A stretch of DNA of 64,000 nucleotides. It comes from Motiliproteus sp. MSK22-1 (GTDB lineage: Bacteria; Pseudomonadota; Gammaproteobacteria; Pseudomonadales; Balneatricaceae). The DNA lies in contig NZ_MIEQ01000018.1 of NCBI RefSeq assembly GCF_001968815.1, forward strand, positions 62,001 to 126,000, written 5' to 3'. This document shows positions 8,749-16,297 of this stretch, piece after piece (the stretch's first letter is position 1; the number at the start of each line of letters is the position of its first letter). Below the pieces are notes generated by a model. That model was not told the DNA's origin and did not search any database. It was given only the letters and a program-made list of their open reading frames with translations. The translations under genes were made by a program, and so were the position numbers.

Positions 8749-10416
8749 ATGTATCAGTACGACAGTTTCGACCAAAAAATTGTTGAGGAACGAGTGAAGC
8801 AGTTCCGGGGACAGACGGCCCGCTATCTAGCAGGAACCTTAAGTGAGGAGGCCTTTCTGCCATTACGGTTGCAGAACGGTCTGTACATTCAGCGGCAGTC
8901 TCCGATGCTGAGAGTAGCGGTTCCTTATGGCATGCTTTCTTCCCGTCAACTGCGCAAGTTAGCAGAAATTACCCGTACTTACGATCGCAGCTATTGCCAT
9001 GTTACGACACGTCAAAATATTCAGTTTAACTGGGTATCTGTTGAGCAGGTACCAGAAATATTGAAGGAATTGGCGACGGTTGATATGCACTCTATTCAAA
9101 CTAGTGGAAACTGTATTCGAAATACTACCTGTGATCCGTTTGCAGGTGTTGCTCAGGATGAATTGGCAGACCCCAGACCCTTCTGTGAGATTATTCGTCA
9201 ATGGTCGACGTTGCATCCTGAGTTTGCCTTTCTTCCACGTAAATTCAAGATTGCAGTGATCGGGGCGCAACAGGATAGAGCATCGATTCAGCTGCATGAC
9301 ATTGGTTTGCAGTTGACCACTAACAAAGTGGGAGATTATGGCTTTAAGGTATGGGTTGGTGGAGGTTTGGGCCGCACACCTGTTCTGGCAACTCCGGTCC
9401 GTGAGTTTCTTCCGCAACAAGAGCTTCTTGCTTATCTAAAGGCAATCTTACGGGTTTACAACCGCTACGGACGTCGGGATAACAAATACAAAGCTCGTAT
9501 AAAGATTCTTGTTAACACCCTGGGTATCGATAACTTTTCTACACAGGTGGAAGAAGAGTTTGAGCGAACGCTTTCACCGGAATATCTGCTAAATCTGGAA
9601 GAAGTTGATTATGCCAGATCGTTTTTTAGCTCACCTGAGTATGAAGCCATCGATGAGCATAAGGTGCAAGCAGATTTGCTCTTGCAGGGACAGCTTAACC
9701 CACCTTTTGAGCGCTGGTTGTCCCGTAATACCCATGAACATCGCGTAGATGGTTATTCGATAGTCAGCTTGTCTCTGAAATCTTCAACCCAGGCGCCTGG
9801 TGATATCTCTGCTATACAGCTGGAGCAAATCGCAGAACTGGCAGAGCGTTATTCTTTTGGTGAAGTTCGTACTACCCAGCAGCAGAATCTGGTTTTGACT
9901 GATGTAAAGCAATCCGATTTATTTAACCTCTGGCTGGAAGCGACCAGCCTGAAACTGGCGACTCCTAATATTGGCACCATTACGGATATCGTTTGCTGTC
10001 CAGGGGGGGATTTCTGCGCCTTGGCAAATGCTCGGTCATTACCAATCAATGCTGCTATCCAACAGCGCTTTGAGGATCTGGACTTTCTTTATGATCTTGG
10101 GGATATGAGCCTGAGGATTTCTGGCTGTGTTAATGCCTGTGCACACCACCATATCGCCAATATTGGCATACTCGGGGTCGACAAAAAGGGTGAAGAATTT
10201 TACCAGATTACTCTGGGAGGCCAGTCTGGAGAGGCTTCCAGGCTGGCTAAAGTTCTGGGTCCCTCATTACCTATGGACCTTTTACCAGAGGCCATCGAGC
10301 GGGTGATCGAAATCTACCTGCGCGAGCGTACTGATCATACTGAGCGATTTATCGATACTTTTTTACGTCTTGGTAGCCGCCCTTTTAAGGAGCATGTCTA
10401 TGGGAAATCTCATTAA
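8749..10416 (+). CDS. cysI: Nitrite/sulfite reductase hemoprotein
   Basis: A 555-residue siroheme protein predicted to reduce sulfite to sulfide (assimilation) with six electrons. It shows the two ferredoxin-like half domains and the cofactor cysteines: CCPGGDFC (C-x5-C) and GCVNACAHH (C-x3-C), which bind the 4Fe-4S cluster bridged to siroheme. The length and the DUF934 gene that immediately follows match the single-protein CysI of Pseudomonas-type bacteria, which pairs with a small DUF934 protein rather than the E. coli CysJ flavoprotein. Nitrite reduction is the alternative. The next gene starts 17 bases before the cysI stop, so the pair should be co-translated. The upstream 283-base gap separates it from a divergent MocR regulator. 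Confidence 0.93.
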   Translation: MYQYDSFDQKIVEERVKQFRGQTARYLAGTLSEEAFLPLRLQNGLYIQRQSPMLRVAVPYGMLSSRQLRKLAEITRTYDRSYCHVTTRQNIQFNWVSVEQVPEILKELATVDMHSIQTSGNCIRNTTCDPFAGVAQDELADPRPFCEIIRQWSTLHPEFAFLPRKFKIAVIGAQQDRASIQLHDIGLQLTTNKVGDYGFKVWVGGGLGRTPVLATPVREFLPQQELLAYLKAILRVYNRYGRRDNKYKARIKILVNTLGIDNFSTQVEEEFERTLSPEYLLNLEEVDYARSFFSSPEYEAIDEHKVQADLLLQGQLNPPFERWLSRNTHEHRVDGYSIVSLSLKSSTQAPGDISAIQLEQIAELAERYSFGEVRTTQQQNLVLTDVKQSDLFNLWLEATSLKLATPNIGTITDIVCCPGGDFCALANARSLPINAAIQQRFEDLDFLYDLGDMSLRISGCVNACAHHHIANIGILGVDKKGEEFYQITLGGQSGEASRLAKVLGPSLPMDLLPEAIERVIEIYLRERTDHTERFIDTFLRLGSRPFKEHVYGKSH

Positions 10417-10915
10417 GGATGGAGGAATTGTCAACGACAATTGGCAATTGATTGAATCGTTGACTGATGATGAGGCCCTGAGGTTACCCGAAGGCGACCT
10501 CATTTTGCCCTTGGTTCTCTGGGTGCAGCAAAGCTCCCTGTTCGAGCAGCGGGGAAGCTGGCCGGGTCTATGGATTGAAGGGAATCAGGAGTTAGAAACG
10601 ATTAAACACCTGATTGCTCTCGCGCCGGTTATCGCTGTTGAGTTTTCTGCATTTACTGATGGCTCTGGATATTCTACCGGCTCTCTCTTACGGGAAGTCT
10701 ATGGATTTGAAGGAGAACTTCGCGCGTTTGGTGAGTTAATCATTGATCAGGTCCCGTACCTGAGACGCTGTGGCTTCAACTCTATTGCTCTGCCTGATGG
10801 GCAGTCACTTGAGGACGGATTGGAGCTACTGATGAACAGTGGCCTGACTTATCAGGGTTCTGTATTTAGTCCTCGAACACCGTTTAAGTTTCGTTACAGC
10901 AAGGTAGGAAGTTGA
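10400..10915 (+). CDS. DUF934 family sulfite-reductase partner
   Basis: A 171-residue soluble protein of the DUF934 family, which is almost always encoded next to CysI in bacteria with the Pseudomonas-type sulfite reductase. Visible features are the acidic N-terminus, the central region SGYSTGSLLREVYGFEGELRAFG and the conserved DQVPYLRRCGFNSI segment. Its biochemical role is not established; an electron-transfer or assembly function for CysI is usually inferred. I chose ATG 10400 because AAGGAG (10387-10392) is 7 bases upstream, whereas ATG 10394 is too close to it. It overlaps the cysI end by 17 bases and is followed after one base by a 48-codon membrane gene. Confidence 0.88.
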   Translation: MGNLIKDGGIVNDNWQLIESLTDDEALRLPEGDLILPLVLWVQQSSLFEQRGSWPGLWIEGNQELETIKHLIALAPVIAVEFSAFTDGSGYSTGSLLREVYGFEGELRAFGELIIDQVPYLRRCGFNSIALPDGQSLEDGLELLMNSGLTYQGSVFSPRTPFKFRYSKVGS

Positions 10916-10916
10916 T

Positions 10917-11063
10917 ATGGGGAGTTTTGATGCGGTCGCGCTGGGGGCGGTATTCACCGTCATTGGTTCTCTGATTCTGTTGGTAGCAGTCATGGGAATA
11001 GTTGCCTTTAAAATGAGAAAAAAGATCTCCCAATCTCGTAAATCCCCATCTAACGATAGTTGA
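10917..11063 (+). CDS. 48-residue single-pass membrane protein
   Basis: ATG 10917 follows the DUF934 stop (10913-10915) after one base, and the frame closes at TGA 11061-11063. The product starts MGSFDAVALGAVFTVIGSLI, has one hydrophobic helix (~residues 8-31) and a basic C-terminal tail (KMRKKISQSRKS), so N-out/C-in topology is likely. The ribosome site is AGGAAG at 10906-10911. The tight spacing in both directions (the next gene starts 10 bases later) argues for a real operon member. It resembles in size the CcoQ/CcoS class of small oxidase subunits or assembly factors, which would fit the CcoG-like gene downstream, but there is no sequence identity I can claim. Confidence 0.68.
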   Translation: MGSFDAVALGAVFTVIGSLILLVAVMGIVAFKMRKKISQSRKSPSNDS

Positions 11064-11073
11064 GGTATTAAAA

Positions 11074-12531
11074 GTGGATAACGTCAGTACTGTCATCCCG
11101 ACCCAGTCTATTGATGATCTGTATGCCGAAGCGGGGCAATGGCACGTCAATGTGGGGGAGAAAAAGATCCATCCGAAGCGAATGCCGGGTAAATGGCGAA
11201 CTCTGAAGTGGTGGGCGAGTTCCACATGGTTGGTGTTTTTTCTAGGTCCTTATGTTCGCTGGGGAGAGAGACAAGCGGTCTTGTTTGATTTGCCAGAGCA
11301 AAAATTTCATATTTTTGGTTTGACGATACTTCCTCAGGATCTATGGATTTTAGCGCTTATCCTGCTTTTCTTTGCCATTGGTCTAGCAGTAGTCACCGCT
11401 GTTGCAGGGCGAGTTTTCTGCGGGTATTTCTGCTTTCAAACGGTATGGACAGATATCTACGTTTGGATTGAAGAACGCTTGGAGGGAGCACCGAGGCAGC
11501 GCCAGAAGCTGGATAGCGGGCCCTGGACGTTAAAAAAACTAAGGATAAAGGTGATTAAGCATGGGCTTTGGCTATTGATTGGGTTAATAACCGGTATCAG
11601 CTTTACTGCCTGGTTTATGGATGCTTTTGAGTTGTGGCAAGGCCTGATCAATCTTTCTGTTCCTATTGAAGCAGGGATTACTATTGGTGCATTTATATTT
11701 GGCACCTACAGTCTCGCGGGCTTTATGCGAGAGCAAACCTGTTTATGGCTATGCCCTTATTCTCGTATTCAGGGTGTTATGGTGGATAGCAACACGGTAT
11801 TACCGGTCTATGATGTTGATCGAGGAGAGCCTAGGGGGCGACTTCAGAAAAAAACCAACATCATTACAGGTAGCGCCCGTTCTGAGGGGGATTGTATCGA
11901 CTGTAATCTTTGTGTGGCTGTTTGCCCAACAGGAGTGGATATTCGCCAGGGGCAGCAGCAGGGGTGTATTACCTGCGGCCTGTGTCTTGATGCCTGTGAT
12001 GCCGTTATGGATAAAATAGGACGTCCACAGGGGCTGATTCGTTATGATTCTCTTAACGGTTTGCAAGGTATTTTAGAACCTGTCTGGTACAAGCGGTCGA
12101 GAGTATGGACATACTTAGGAATAATGGTTTTTTCCGTTTTGGCGGGAACTTATGGGCTGGCAACATTAAGTCCCTTAGAGCTGAAAGTAATACAAAACCG
12201 TCAACCCCTCTTTGTATTGCAAAGTGACGGATCCATCCAGAACCGTTACCAGTTAAAGGTTCTCAATAAGACGGATCAACCTACCATGGCTGTGATAACT
12301 GTCGAAGGCGCCGAGGGACAACCATTGCCAGGTTTGGTATTGAAAGGAGCTGACCAGCCGATTGAAATCAAGCCGTCAGGAGTCACTTCTCATACCCTGT
12401 TTGTCGGGCTTCCTCGCCACTTATTTAATGATGAAACGACTCAACTGCTTTTTAAGGTACAGTCCCGTAAGAATGCACAGCTATTTGCGGAGAGGGAAGG
12501 AGTCTTTATCGGGCCTGTTAGTCGTAAGTAA
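11074..12531 (+). CDS. ccoG: CcoG/FixG/RdxA-type cytochrome oxidase accessory protein
   Basis: A 485-residue inner-membrane protein with about five hydrophobic segments. In the membrane part, GRVFCGYFCFQTVW matches the CcoG CGYxCPQTVW motif except that Pro is replaced by Phe. Two 4Fe-4S ferredoxin motifs follow: CIDCNLCVAVCP and CITCGLCLDACD (~residues 275-310). The C-terminus is the immunoglobulin-like IG domain of the family. CcoG reduces Cu(II) during assembly of cbb3 oxidases. The GTG start is backed by GAGGT at 11062-11066. Its neighbours here are the sulfite reductase genes, not ccoNOPQ, so a role in electron supply to another system is possible. Confidence 0.9.
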   Translation: MDNVSTVIPTQSIDDLYAEAGQWHVNVGEKKIHPKRMPGKWRTLKWWASSTWLVFFLGPYVRWGERQAVLFDLPEQKFHIFGLTILPQDLWILALILLFFAIGLAVVTAVAGRVFCGYFCFQTVWTDIYVWIEERLEGAPRQRQKLDSGPWTLKKLRIKVIKHGLWLLIGLITGISFTAWFMDAFELWQGLINLSVPIEAGITIGAFIFGTYSLAGFMREQTCLWLCPYSRIQGVMVDSNTVLPVYDVDRGEPRGRLQKKTNIITGSARSEGDCIDCNLCVAVCPTGVDIRQGQQQGCITCGLCLDACDAVMDKIGRPQGLIRYDSLNGLQGILEPVWYKRSRVWTYLGIMVFSVLAGTYGLATLSPLELKVIQNRQPLFVLQSDGSIQNRYQLKVLNKTDQPTMAVITVEGAEGQPLPGLVLKGADQPIEIKPSGVTSHTLFVGLPRHLFNDETTQLLFKVQSRKNAQLFAEREGVFIGPVSRK

Positions 12532-12574
12532 TTACGTATCTTTTAGATGTGGGGCCTATAGGGATATATGCTCC

Positions 12575-13882
12575 TTAGGATAAAGAGAACCAGGCCAGCA
12601 GATAAAGAATTATGGCTGTTGGAATGAACATAATAGCTGCATAGGGCAAATTCCAACGCATCAGTGATACCGCCTCGATTCCGTAGCGACCTTGTACTGC
12701 CAGGTTCATTCCTGACAAAGGTCCTATTGCTGAGCCCAGTGCCCAGGAGGCTAAGAACATCATTGCCAATAGGCTTTGGTCCGGGTTCAGCGGAGTTAGC
12801 AACGGTCCTAACAACGAGATACTGATGATCGGGTGGATACCGAAGAGCGCCATCAGTAATGAAAATCCGAGACAAAGTATTGCTTCCAGGCTGCCAAAAC
12901 TATTAAAGGGTAGCCACCCTGAGGTGCCGGACTGCACTAGATGCAGTCCGTAGCTCAGAACACCTGCTGCAAGGAACAGGGACAATTCATTACTCATACG
13001 AGGTACACGTTCGGTGACATGTTGTTGCAATCGAGAAGTGGTGCGACGGGGGTGATGAAGCAGCACCAGTAAACTAATCGAAGGTGCAAGCAGCGTTATC
13101 AGAGTCAGAATCGGAAAGTCTGGTCGTTGGTGACGTACCGCAAAGACGCAGATCGCCAATAAGGCCGGTAGCCATAAGCTACTGTAATTCATTGGATAAC
13201 CGGAAAAATCTACGGCTTTATCAATTCTTGATAATTCCAACCAGGTGACCAGTAAGGCAATGAGTGCTAACGGAATTCCGGCTAGCATTATAGATTGGAG
13301 GTCGGCACCGGGCGCAAAGGTATAAGCAACTCCCATTGCGGCAAAAAATGGTGACCAGAAAGCCGCTGAGGAAAAACCACGGGTTAAGGCAATGGCTTGC
13401 TCTCGGGACATAGGCCGATTATGCGTCATACGATCACCAAGGATAAAAACAGATGATAAGTTGATGACAGCTCCGAATAAATGCACACCGCTCAGGGTGC
13501 TGGTAACAGCTCGTCGACCCTGCGGTAAATCTTGGCTTTGAGCTGCTGCAGGTTGGCTAACCAATCCTAGAAAGCTTACTGCGACTAACATCGATATCAG
13601 CTCCAGATTACGACCTAGCATATCTTCTAGCTGAAATTGCTGACCTTGATATGTACCCCAGGAAATACAACCAATACCAACCGTTAAAAGCAGTAGTGAT
13701 TGCCTAAGGTTTCGGCTTGCTAACCCTGGACTACTGATCAGAGCCGCAGCCCAATAGCCAACGATAGGTATCCATAGCGGCAACGATAAACCCAAACCGC
13801 GGCCCATCATTGACAGAAGTGAAATAACCATCAGAGCGCCAATCAAGGCATTGGTATTGGGAATAAAGGTTTTATGGGTCAT
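12575..13882 (-). CDS. Polytopic inner-membrane permease of unknown substrate
   Basis: A 435-residue protein with 10-12 hydrophobic segments and little soluble sequence apart from a loop at ~115-130 and one around 280-300 that is rich in Arg. The pattern GIHPIISISLLGPLL followed by ASWALGSAIGPLSGMNLAV near the C-terminus is reminiscent of the ion-transporter superfamily (ArsB/NhaD/DctM-like pore hairpins), and a similar region FSSAAFWSPFFAAMGVAY occurs in the first half, suggesting inverted structural repeats. I do not recognise a specific family. It converges on ccoG with a 43-base gap. No substrate can be inferred; its closeness to cysI could hint at a sulfur or organic anion. Confidence 0.75.
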   Translation of the reverse strand: MTHKTFIPNTNALIGALMVISLLSMMGRGLGLSLPLWIPIVGYWAAALISSPGLASRNLRQSLLLLTVGIGCISWGTYQGQQFQLEDMLGRNLELISMLVAVSFLGLVSQPAAAQSQDLPQGRRAVTSTLSGVHLFGAVINLSSVFILGDRMTHNRPMSREQAIALTRGFSSAAFWSPFFAAMGVAYTFAPGADLQSIMLAGIPLALIALLVTWLELSRIDKAVDFSGYPMNYSSLWLPALLAICVFAVRHQRPDFPILTLITLLAPSISLLVLLHHPRRTTSRLQQHVTERVPRMSNELSLFLAAGVLSYGLHLVQSGTSGWLPFNSFGSLEAILCLGFSLLMALFGIHPIISISLLGPLLTPLNPDQSLLAMMFLASWALGSAIGPLSGMNLAVQGRYGIEAVSLMRWNLPYAAIMFIPTAIILYLLAWFSLS

Positions 13883-14042
13883 TGCTTCAGAAACAAGTAG
13901 CTGGAACAGCGAATCTTATCTGGATGGCGTTGAGGTTGATAGTTTTTCCATAAATGTTATCGGCACTCCGGTATGCAGCCTGATAAGAAGTAGTGCGGCG
14001 CGTAATACTGAGTACACGTTGTGGTTGTATCGTTTGAAGGAA

Positions 14043-14414
14043 CTAGTCGACAAATAGGGTCATATACAAAGACAGTACCAATAACGAAACACCTGTAAAT
14101 ACAAAAAGCCAAAAGAATAGAGCCGCTAGTACCTTATCAAAGGTATTCGTATTTTTTCGGAGTACGTCAGCGCTAGCAAACATCACTGATATAGGACTCC
14201 CCTCGAACCTATCTGTTATTACTTTAGGCAGCGCCAACGCTTCCGCAACATTCAGAATGTCCCATCCACTGGCAAACTCGACTCCTAAACTTTCCTTTGT
14301 GGTAGTGTTCTTACGTAGCTTTCTGACTGTTATCTGGCCAAAGGTTACGAAGAGAATGCAGGTTAAGAAAAGTGCAAATAGCACAATTCCCCATAGGTAA
14401 TCTACTAGTTCCAT
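14043..14414 (-). CDS. Two-TM membrane protein, candidate immunity protein
   Basis: A 123-residue protein with a transmembrane helix at each end (~5-27 and ~93-118) and a soluble middle containing ASGWDILNVAEALALPKV. It overlaps the preceding gene: the ATG at 14412-14414 lies inside its last codons (ATGGAACTAG), giving a 10-base overlap and probable translational coupling. A TTG at 14429 is an alternative start. Neither has a clear Shine-Dalgarno sequence, which also fits coupling. The layout, a toxin-like gene with a glycine-rich hydrophobic hairpin followed by a small two-TM protein, is that of pore-forming effectors with membrane immunity proteins (Ssp6/Sip6 or Tse4/Tsi4 type). Immunity is an inference from layout only. 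Confidence 0.62.
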   Translation of the reverse strand: MELVDYLWGIVLFALFLTCILFVTFGQITVRKLRKNTTTKESLGVEFASGWDILNVAEALALPKVITDRFEGSPISVMFASADVLRKNTNTFDKVLAALFFWLFVFTGVSLLVLSLYMTLFVD

Positions 14415-15388
14415 AGGGAGTTGATCCAATCAAGAATAGGGTCATACAGCCGATCTGCTGCTTTTTTTGCCTGATGATCAACCACCATAGATGCTCCAGC
14501 CGCCGCAGCAGTGATAGCAATACCTGCACTAATAAGGAAAATCCAACCCATAGGTGTGGCTAAAGTCAGTAACGCCAAGCCCCCCTTGACCGCTAATGAT
14601 CCCATAACAGCACCAGCAGCAAAACCGCTAGCCTCGATAAACATCTTCTTTTCCCAGTTACCACCAGCCTTGTATGTATTATGTATTGATCCTACACGGC
14701 CAGTAAAATCTATAACTGCCAGTCCATTACCCAAATGCTGAGTATACTTGGAGAAATTTACAAGGTTCTGAGCTTCAAGTTGGCTGATCAGTTCTAACTT
14801 TGCAACAGTGCGTCCACTCTCCGCTATATGTCTGGCGCGGGTAGCATTCATCAGAGGATGACCTTTACGTATCTTTTTGCCTGCTGTTGCTAGCTCTACC
14901 TCTAAGTTAAACTGTTTGACCATCTTCTGGTGAGCACGTTGTATCCTTACTTTGCTCATCTGACGACCGCCGGGGTAACTGATCGCCTGCTTATGTTGCT
15001 TTAGAGCTGCTTCATAGGCCTTTACAGCACCGACAAACCCTGTAACGCGACCACCATAGACACTAGTTGCGGCTCCCATGCCAGCAGTGCTGTATGGGTT
15101 GCTAAGCCCGGACATTACTTGAGCTATAGCTACAGTTTTATCTTCACCAAACTCTGAAACTAATCCCATCAGATTCTTCGCAGAAGACTGTGGCATAGAG
15201 GCTAGCGGGTTGATTATTCCTCGGTCCTGGGGTCTGGAGTAGTCACCGACCAAATAGGGTGTATAGGGGGATAACGTAGTCGGTATCTCGCAAGTGACGG
15301 TTTGAATGCTCTCAGTCGACTGGAGGTCACACCGGTGGTTTAGAGAAGAGACAGCTGTAGGCTTTTCACACATCAAGGCAGTAGCCAT
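14405..15388 (-). CDS. Candidate membrane-permeabilising antibacterial effector
   Basis: A 327-residue protein without a signal peptide. Residues ~1-75 are a low-complexity leader with Cys at 7, 20 and 33. Residues ~95-230 are helical and basic (KAYEAALKQHKQ, KKIRKGHPLMNATRARHI). A conserved-looking YKAGGNWEKKMFIEASG segment precedes a long Gly/Ala-rich hydrophobic hairpin (~260-308, AAGAVMGSLAVKGGLALL and GWIFLISAGIAITAAAAG), and the protein ends DPILDWINSLWN. This build, a soluble helical body plus a late glycine-zipper hairpin, is that of type VI secretion pore-forming effectors such as Ssp6 and Tse4. AAGGAA sits 6 bases before the ATG. No secretion genes are in the window, so it would be an orphan effector. 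Toxicity is inferred. Confidence 0.68.
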   Translation of the reverse strand: MATALMCEKPTAVSSLNHRCDLQSTESIQTVTCEIPTTLSPYTPYLVGDYSRPQDRGIINPLASMPQSSAKNLMGLVSEFGEDKTVAIAQVMSGLSNPYSTAGMGAATSVYGGRVTGFVGAVKAYEAALKQHKQAISYPGGRQMSKVRIQRAHQKMVKQFNLEVELATAGKKIRKGHPLMNATRARHIAESGRTVAKLELISQLEAQNLVNFSKYTQHLGNGLAVIDFTGRVGSIHNTYKAGGNWEKKMFIEASGFAAGAVMGSLAVKGGLALLTLATPMGWIFLISAGIAITAAAAGASMVVDHQAKKAADRLYDPILDWINSLWN

Positions 15389-15527
15389 GCAAAGTTCCTT
15401 TTAAGTAGATTCCAATGAGCGGCGTGATGATACACGAAGCGTTTACGCATGTCTTCTACTGAAATGAGAACCTGAAACTGTCTTGCTGGAGTAATTTAAG
15501 CTGTTGAATTATATAAAATAATATGAG

Positions 15528-15601
15528 TGGAGCGGGTGAGGAGAATCGAACTCCCGTATGCAGCTTGGGAAGCTGCCGTTCTACCATTGAACTACACCCG
15601 C
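15528..15601 (-). tRNA. tRNA-Gly(CCC)
   Basis: The minus strand folds as a complete 74-base tRNA. The acceptor GCGGGTG pairs with CACCCGC, the anticodon stem is GCAGC/GCTGC around loop TTCCCAA (anticodon CCC), the T arm contains GTTCGATTC, and CCA is encoded at 15528-15530. It is alone and lies 139 bases upstream of the toxin-like gene, reading in the same direction. Confidence 0.97.
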
Positions 15602-16037
15602 GATATTATCTTTCAGTTCCTACACAACTCCTTACTCTTTATGGGTCATAAACTATCTGATCGGTGTTGGAGTTAAAACCTCCCCGTTATCCCGTTTAGC
15701 TGTTTACAGACGAAATCAGATTTCGAAAAATTATCAGCTACTTTTCAAGGAGGTCTTGTTGCCATTTTGTGAAGTTAACTTTATTAAACAGTAGCACTAA
15801 CTCTGTTTATTGCTGCACCTGGCTGCAGTGGGTGTTAAGCCCGCAACATGCATATCTACCGACTGGGTCAGGCACAAGGTCGCTAAGGATACGATCCAGT
15901 TATCAACTGCTAATGGCTGTTTGCTGATGGGTTGGTTGATTACTTAAGTTGCCTGCTAATATCCTCAATCACCTGCTAGGATTTATAGTGATGGCTATTC
16001 AAATCATAAATAACTAATTCCTGATGGAGAGGAGGAT
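15602..16037. other. Spacer of about 440 bases
   Basis: Between tRNA-Gly and the RMF-like gene I find no coding frame with a plausible ribosome site. The stretch should hold the tRNA promoter (minus strand, just after 15601) and the promoter of the gene at 16038; a clear box is not visible. Confidence 0.4.
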
Positions 16038-16238
16038 ATGGTTGAACTGCGAAAGAGTACTGTATCTGAGGATGATTACGGCCCTTTGGATGCAGGTTGG
16101 GATGCGAGGCTCGAGTGTATTCGGTTAAGTGATAACCCCTATGCCATTAACAACTGGAAATACTATGAATGGGAGAAGGGTTGGAAATTGGCGGATGACA
16201 CAGTAGTAGATGCTCCTGAGTTGCCAGGTTCACAATAA
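16038..16238 (+). CDS. 66-residue RMF/CrpP-like small protein
   Basis: A 66-residue acidic protein preceded by a strong GGAGAGGAGG ribosome site (16025-16034). The core GWDARLECIRLSDNPYAINN followed by WKYYEWEKGW resembles the layout of ribosome modulation factor relatives, which have a G-x-x-A...C/NPY...W-x-x-GW pattern. This similarity is from pattern memory and is not certain. If right, the protein could bind ribosomes in slow growth; RMF itself is basic, whereas this protein is acidic, which argues against the same mode of RNA binding. It stands 59 bases upstream of the HAD gene, in the same direction. Confidence 0.65.
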   Translation: MVELRKSTVSEDDYGPLDAGWDARLECIRLSDNPYAINNWKYYEWEKGWKLADDTVVDAPELPGSQ

Positions 16239-16297
16239 CCACCGTCAATGACTCTAACTGATCAAATGATCTTTAACTTTAAGCGGACTTGGTGGTC

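Noticed and set aside
13851..14057. 68-codon plus-strand frame downstream of the permease start
   Set aside because: No ribosome site, no recognisable pattern; it spans the gap between two minus-strand genes.
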